Part shown: positions 58,334 through 64,000 of the stretch, in pieces | Layout of the letters: the number at the start of each line of letters is the position of its first letter | How positions within the stretch are numbered: position 1 is the stretch's first letter | NCBI GenBank assembly: GCA_003971905.1 | Contig: RSEE01000029.1 | Location: 558,001-622,000 of the forward strand | Reading direction: 5' to 3' | Length of the DNA: 64,000 nt | Origin: Moniliella sp. 'wahieum' | Taxonomy: Eukaryota > Basidiomycota > Moniliellomycetes > Moniliellales > Moniliellaceae | Position numbers and translations under genes: made by a program | Notes under the pieces: generated by a model | The model's input: the letters and a program-made list of their open reading frames with translations, nothing else | What the model was told of the DNA's origin: nothing | Databases searched by the model: none

Positions 58334-61300
58334 CTACTGTCCGATCTGGGCGTGCATCCCATAGACCACCTCACGCACCGCGACCAAGTCCTGACCTACA
58401 TTGCCCTCAACAATGATCTGGGGCGCATGCTCCGACGCTTCGTCGCCACCAGCCTTGCGAATTGTCACGGCCTCGGCCCGAGCCGAAGTACTGGTAGAAC
58501 GGTTGTTGCGCCAGCCGGCGACCAAGAGTCCGTCTCCAGCAAACTCGGCCGGCACACGGGAACGAGCGAGACGTGCCTTGAGCGCAGAGAGACGTAGGTC
58601 CCGATCAGCATCGTGACGGCACTCGTGAAGGGGCCAGCTTGATTTGAACGCTGGACTCGTCCTTCTCCTCGTCCTTAACCTCAGCGGTAGTAGACGGCTT
58701 GGCGTCATCAGGTGCGTCCTCTGGCTTTTCCTGCTTGGACGGTTGCTCCGCTCCTGCAGAGGAAACAACCTTGGGTTCGGCGCTGTTTTCGCCTTCCCCC
58801 TTGTCCTCGGTCTTGCCCTCAGTTTCGTCCTCAGCTTTGTCCTCAGTCTTGTCCTCAGTCTTGTCCTCAGTCTTGTCCTCAGTCTTATCCTCAGTCTTTC
58901 CCTCCTTATCCTGAGCGTTCGGCTGGGGTTCAGCCGGGTTCTCAGCCTCTGTTCCCGCCGGCTCCTTGTTCTCCTCGCCCTCTTGCACAGCTTCGTCATC
59001 TTCGATCCAAGCGAGGCTAGGCAGTCCATTGCGGGGTTGGTCCGGCCCACCCAGCGGGCGGTAAGACGAGCTAGTTCGTAGTCTTCAAACCTTGACCATT
59101 TGAGGTGGCCGAGCAGGCGGTTCTGAAGGTTGACACTCAAGCTCTTGGTGAGGCCATCGTCGGCGCTGGTCGTGATCACCGTTTGGGCCCCAAGAGGAGG
59201 TGCCCAGATATGGCGTGTCATTCCCTTGATGGCCAAAAGCGTGTCGCGCACTTCGGAGCGTGTAGACGCATCTCCACCAACCAAAACCAGCCGGCGCGGC
59301 TGCAGCTGCGGCAAGAGGTACGCCAACGCCTTGCCATCTCCCAGCCCAGCATTATCCACGTATCCAACCTGGCACACGAGCCGGAGCGGACAATCGTACT
59401 GCGTCCCATACTTGGCCGGCGCAAACTTCTTCGCTCTGGCCTTGGCAGCGGCACGTTTGCGTTCTTCTTCTTCGCGTGCGCGCAGTCGTTCCAGCCGAGC
59501 CAGTTCGCGGCTATCGGTCGGCTGACCTGACAGCTCCTCTGCCCGTTTGATCCAGCGCGACTTGTCGATCAATTCGCCGTACGCATCCATCCGCCTGCGT
59601 TTCTCCACGGTAGGTACCATGCGGTACCGCACCCCTGCCGCGCCCCCCGCACGACCCGACCAAAAGGAGACAATCTTGCCGGCCTCACCACGAACATACA
59701 CGTCCGAAACGAGGTCTCGTACCGAATCCTTGACCAGCGCCTGACTTGCCCGCCGTTTCTGGGGCACTACACCCACCGACGGCTGGTCCAGGTCACCCGC
59801 CAATGGCTCTGGTGTCGCCTCACCCTCCGCGTCCGAACCGGACGAATCCGAGTCGGATGCTTCCTCCTCCTTCTCTGCTTGCATCCGACGCCGGGAGCGA
59901 GCAACAAGCGAACGGCGCTGCGCTGCCTTGGCACGCGCTGCAGCCAGCGCTTCCTCGTACGCGGTCAGCTCAGCACCCCGCAACTTGATGCGAGAATACA
60001 CGTCCACATGGAGCGTGAACTCGCTGGTTGGGACGGGAGCACCCAAGGGGGGAGGCACAGCGTCTGACTCGAGGGGCAGAGCAGAGTCCTGGCCTAAAGC
60101 CACTGGCGTGCCTAACACGCCCTTTCCCCACTTGGCTTCCGGTCGCTGCCGCTTCTCCCATTCGTCCCAAAGCGCACGCAGGGGCGAGTGTGCTTCCCCC
60201 CGCGCAGTGAGCAGGATTAGGTCGCGGGTATCGCCAGCAGCTGAAAAGCGGGTGATGAGTTCCAGCGCGGGCCCATGGAAGCCAGATTGATGCACAGCCA
60301 GCACAACTTTCGGTAGACCGGGTGGCAGTTCTTCTGCATTGCCGCCACTGGGGGAACACGCGCACATTTCTAAAAAGAAAAAAAAGAGTCAGTCCTTTCT
60401 CTCTATCCACCCTGTGCAGGAAGGTGGGACGTACTTGAAATCCAGTGGAGACGACACAGCGTCCTTCTGGAGTTGGTGTTTGGACTTGGGTTACTCTCGT
60501 CGTGGCGGTCGGTTGATGCCCATTCCCTTGTAGTCCATTCCATCAGCGTCCGTGCCCGTTCCAGTGTTTCCGCTCCCGAGGGAGAGACGAAAGCAAAGGT
60601 GAGGTCGGGGGCCCGAGGCACCCCAAGCACGGTTGTCGTACGTGGTAGCCCAATGCTGGTCGAACAGCACGAGCAGCTCCATCGTCCGTGCCGAAGGGTC
60701 GACGGGAAGGATGACACTCCACTCGGTTGACAGCGTCGGTGACCCAGCCCAGCAATGCCGAGTCTCGCTCCTTGCGTTTGAGGTTGGTGATCCGTCCTCT
60801 GCCGATTGAGGTGACCAGAACGTCGGCGCGGAAGAGCTCAGCGCCTTTGGAAGCATCTCCCGAGTGGGGCATGAGAGCGGCCCCATCCAAATGGCGCTCG
60901 CGGTTATGATTCCAGTCGAGAGCAAAGAGGATGGTGCCCTGGTCGGGAGAGCGGAGTTTCCATAGAGCGCCACCCAGCGAGTGGCCCGCATTGTACGCCG
61001 TTAGCGTCGTTCCGCCAGCCCCTCAGAAGAGAAACGATGGGGCTGGAGGAATCGGAGCGCGTGATATGATCAAATGTCTCGTCCACCTGTTGCTCGTTGG
61101 CACACGCAGCCGTCGTCCACTCGCTGCTACACGTGTTCGCACCTCAGCCACGTGCACCCTGCTGGATCGCGCTGGGCAGTGATGGTAGAAAGAGCCTGGG
61201 CATGGAGCCAAGCCTCCTCGGCGTCAGGGTCAACGTTCGGCCAGTGCGGGGGAACATCCTCCTTTTTCGCACTGAGCGCACCGGGTACGCCCCGCTCAAT

Positions 61301-61825
61301 GTCCAGTTCGTCGGCGACGCGCATCTCCAGGTCGACGTCGCGCTCGGCGCGGGGGAGCGCACAGCAGAAAGAACAGTCATGCGGCCCATGGCCTGGGTGG
61401 CCATGGTGGAGAAGATGGGGGCGGTGAGGCCAGCGTGGGCGCGTGCCCAGGCGAGGGTGCCAAGATGGGCGAGGCTGCTGTGGGAGAGGAGGACAAGGTC
61501 GATGGTGGGGGCGATCTCGAGGAGGAGCTCGTCGAGGGGACGCTGGGCGGCATGGAGGATGCTCTCGGCGCCCTCCCAGCCGTGGGCGACGATGGCGAAG
61601 GGGCGCTGGTGCTGGTGGCGGGCCGCGCGCGCGCGGTGGGGGGGTCGCGGGGGCGGCGGTGGGCGGGCAAAGGAGAAGGACTCGGTGCCGCCGCAGCGAG
61701 GAGGATGCGCGTGTCGTCGAGGGGACGAGGTTACGCGTACACCGCGCCTTCGGCCTCGGCCTCGGGTGCGGCGCAGGGGCAGGCGCAGGTGCCCAGGGGC
61801 CGCTGAGCGGCGTGAGGGTGATCAT
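58334..61825 (-). CDS. CFT2: CPSF100/Cft2, cleavage and polyadenylation factor subunit
   Basis: Non-catalytic metallo-beta-lactamase/beta-CASP partner of the mRNA 3' endonuclease. The start MITLTPLSGPWAPAP is at 61825. The beta-lactamase core near 61500 reads IDLVLLSHSSLAHLGTLAWA; the HxHxDH metal motif of the active paralogue is lost, as in CPSF100 generally. The long frame 60367-59000 contains KVVLAVHQSGFHGPALELI, SRIKLRGAELTAYEEAL, GDLDQPSVG, MDAYGELID, then YDCPLRLVCQVGYVDNAGLG and KWSRFEDYELARLTARWVG. LAWIEDDEAVQ (about 59010) and an acidic KTEDKTEDKTED repeat (about 58915-58795) lie in another frame; one extra C at 59033-59036 joins them. The end VPAEFAGDGLLVAGW and QDLVAVREVVYGMHAQIGQ matches the CPSF100 C-terminus. 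Introns in the N-half are unresolved. Confidence 0.92.
58795..58915 (-). repeat. 12-nt coding repeat (KTED) in CFT2
   Basis: About six to eight tandem copies of a 12-nt unit encode Lys-Thr-Glu-Asp or Lys-Ala/Gly-Glu-Asp in the acidic linker. Read in the wrong frames it gives RTRL repeats, and on the plus strand LVLS repeats, so those frames are shadows. Confidence 0.8.
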
Positions 61826-62110
61826 CGGCGGTGTGGTGTGGTGGTGGTTGGTGGTGGCTGCGTGCGATGGCCCGCTGGTGCTTAGCGGTGGCCTCGATGG
61901 CGCTCACGATGGATGCGAGGTCAGCGGCTGATGGCGTGTGTTACGTAATTCTTCTGCTGCCAGGCTGGCGGATAGGGTTAGGAGGACCTTGTGGCAGCTG
62001 GTGGCTCCGGTGGCGCCTCAGGGGGGCGGATGTTGCAGCCACACTAACCCCGCCCTTCTTCTTGCCTCGGCACATTGCCGCCCAACCATCCCACCCAACC
62101 ACCACCGCCC
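61826..62110. promoter_or_regulatory. Divergent intergenic region between CFT2 and arginase
   Basis: The 285 bp between the two start codons must contain both promoters. No TATA box or GATA-type cluster stands out; the arginase-proximal part is C-rich (CCACCCAACCACCACCGCCC before the ATG). Confidence 0.4.
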
Positions 62111-63147
62111 ATGTCTGCCGACACCCCCCAGCACCGCCTCCGCTACATCAAGAGCAGCACCGCCGCCCTCGTCGGCTGCCCCAGCACCGCTGGCCAGGGC
62201 AAGGCCGGCGTCGAGCACGGCCCCAACGCGCTCATCGAGGCTGGCCTGCCTGCGCAGCTCGAGCAGCTTGGCTGGCACGTCGAGTTGACGGCCACCAGGA
62301 CTTTGCCACGATTGCCACCCCCGAGTTCGTTGCCAGCGACACCGATCTCGACGGCATGAAAAGCCCCGGACCGTGTCGGCGATCACCAAGCACGTGGCCG
62401 AGGTCGTTGCCGCCCACGCCACGCAGGGCAAGATTCCCGTCACCTTGGTGGCGACCACAGTCTGGTGCGTTGCTCCCCGCTTCGTTTTGTCTGAGCTAAC
62501 GCGCTAACACGGCTGTTGCTAGGGTTTGGGCACTGTGCTTGGCACCCTCACTGCCCACCCCGAGCGGGCTGATCTGGGTCGACGCTCATGCCGACATCAA
62601 CACGCCCAAGTCGACCGAGAGTGGCAACCTGCACGGCTGCCCGTTTCCTTCCTGCTTGGGCTCAAGGACAGCTGGTGCACCCGTTTGAGTGGCTCCCTGG
62701 TCCGGCAGGCAAGTTCCTCGACCCGAAGCGGCTCGTGTTTATTGGCCTACGGGATGTGGATGCGGGGGGAGAAGCAGATCCTACGCGAATACGGCATCAA
62801 GGCCTACTCGATGTTTGAGGTGGACAAGTATGGGATTGGTGCGGTGGTGGACAAGGCGCTGGACTACCTCAATGACGGCGTGCAAGGCAAACGTCAACGC
62901 CCCATTCACCTCTCCTTTGATGTCGATGCCATGGACCCCACTGTCGCCGCTAGCACGGGACCCCCGTTCGCGGAGGCCTCACCTTCCGCGAGGGCCATTC
63001 ATCTGCGAGGCGCTGTACGAGACGGGCAATTTGGTTGCCATGGACATTATGGAGGTCAACCCTGCTCTTTCTCCTGAGAACGCAGAGGCAACCGTAGCGA
63101 TTGGCTGCTCCCTTGTCCGCGCTGCGTTGGGGGAGACGTTGCTCTAA
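62111..63147 (+). CDS. CAR1: Arginase
   Basis: Manganese enzyme that hydrolyses arginine to ornithine and urea. Exons 62111-62464 and 62523-63147 flank a 58-nt intron (GTGCGT..GCTAG). The protein reads [40 protein letters not shown], then [73 protein letters not shown] and MEVNPALS. All Mn ligands (His of GGDH, Asp/His/Asp of DAHAD, Asp/Asp of DVDAMD) are present once the frame is kept. Frame repair needs one base at TT 62285-62286, CCCC 62364-62367 and GG 62447-62448, further changes near 62565 and 62670, and removal of one G at the G6 near 62765. The length is then the usual ~325 residues. Confidence 0.95.
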
Positions 63148-64000
63148 GGCTGAGCGCTTACCGCAACCCGCTTTCCCCGCCTCGCCCGCCCTTGTCCGTC
63201 ATACTATTTGCAACAACTTATCAAGTTCGCAATGCATTATCAAGTACTTGTCCACCACGTGTGCCGCTGGCCCGATCCAATCCAGTTGGATGGGGGGTTA
63301 ACGGCAGCGGTGCTCGTATTCATACAACAACGTTTGAGGAGGCCACGAGAGGTGTGTGCTACGCAAACTAGAACGAGATAGCATTTGCCAGGGACGTTTG
63401 ATACCATTGCTGTCCCTATCGACTATCCCCCACCAAATCAAGCAGACCAGTAGACATTTTTGCTGTCACCATGTCATTGACATCCACCCTGCCCTCGGAC
63501 CAGACTGAGAATACTGCATGGCTACTGCACTAGCAGTCATCGATCTTGTGCCCGCTGTGGCACGATGAAAAGTAGTGCCAATGAGAGCGCAGCCTTCCTT
63601 CCACGCTGTGTCTATAGGCGGGTCGGGTGTCACGGGCGTCAGGTGTGCTGTATGCTGGGTGGCGAGTCACTGGGGGTGTCGACGCAGGAGGAAGGTGGCG
63701 CAAGGGCGGGGCGGACGGGTGGATGGCCAAGCCAGGGGCGAGATGGATAAGGAGTTGGACGCGTTGGAGGGGAGGCAGGTGCTGGGCCTGAGGGGCAGAG
63801 GCTGAGCCAGGAGCAATCGCAGTCCGCTGGCAGCTGTGGCCAGAGTGACCCGTGGCATGCGGCCGTACACTAACTCAGGCCAATTATGGTGCGCATCAAA
63901 ATGTGGGTGTGCTAGGGTGTGGATTCGCTTGCCCCAGTACGCCGTAGTACGCACATCCGTCCTATCCTCCTGGCGGCATGGGCCACCGCTGCCGCCTAGA
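63148..64000. other. 3' flank of arginase, no gene seen
   Basis: About 850 bp to the right edge. Only short overlapping frames on both strands, without motif. No repeat of note. Confidence 0.5.

Noticed and set aside
58644-59081. Hydrophobic plus-strand frame with LVLSLVLSL repeats that looks like a membrane protein.
   Set aside because: It is the complement of the KTED coding repeat of CFT2.
61097-61885. 262-codon open frame on the plus strand.
   Set aside because: It is antisense to the N-terminal half of CFT2, Gly/Arg-rich, and has no motif.
7600-63150. Reading the broken genes as pseudogenes or as programmed frameshifting.
   Set aside because: The breaks affect essential single-copy genes at many points, and many lie in homopolymers, without slippery-site or pseudoknot context.

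Overview
This window is nuclear DNA from a filamentous fungus, most likely a basidiomycete; the genus is not resolved. The signs are short introns (about 50-160 nt) with GT..AG ends and CTNAC-like branch sites, conserved eukaryotic genes with fungal architectures, a nuclear tRNA gene with a tiny intron, and intergenic DNA full of short repeated words. There is no operon structure and there are no bacterial features.

Layout. 1-8 kb: the tail of an unknown gene, a possible small membrane or secreted protein, an MFS drug/polyamine transporter (minus) and a pirin (plus). 8.5-16.6 kb: Raptor/Kog1/Mip1 of TORC1 (minus), tRNA-Arg(ACG), a SAM-dependent methyltransferase (minus) and ribosomal protein eL38 (minus). 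16.9-25 kb: an FHA, coiled-coil, tail-anchored protein of the SLMAP/Far10/Vps64 type (minus), an unrecognised multi-exon gene (plus) and the ER-anchored ubiquitin-conjugating enzyme Ubc6 (plus). 26.9-27.5 kb: a MARVEL-domain tetraspan protein (minus). 27.5-39 kb: a gene-poor island with a decayed Ty3/gypsy reverse transcriptase fragment and many simple-sequence words. 39.3-63.1 kb: a dense housekeeping block with a Ykt6-like longin protein ending in a CAAX box, DNA polymerase alpha (POL1), UTP20 (minus), KRI1, CPSF100/CFT2 (minus) and arginase.

Two ribosome-biogenesis genes, UTP20 and KRI1, are divergent over 271 bp and probably share a promoter. CFT2 and arginase are also divergent, over 285 bp. 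POL1/UTP20 and KRI1/CFT2 converge with short spacers.

The main caveat is that nearly every conserved gene is broken by one-base frame changes, and many of these sit in short homopolymers (for example CCCC where five C restore the family sequence). Essential genes such as eL38, POL1, UTP20 and arginase all show this, so I read the breaks as consensus errors of an indel-prone assembly, not as pseudogenes. Gene spans below cover the whole locus; exons are given where splice sites could be placed.
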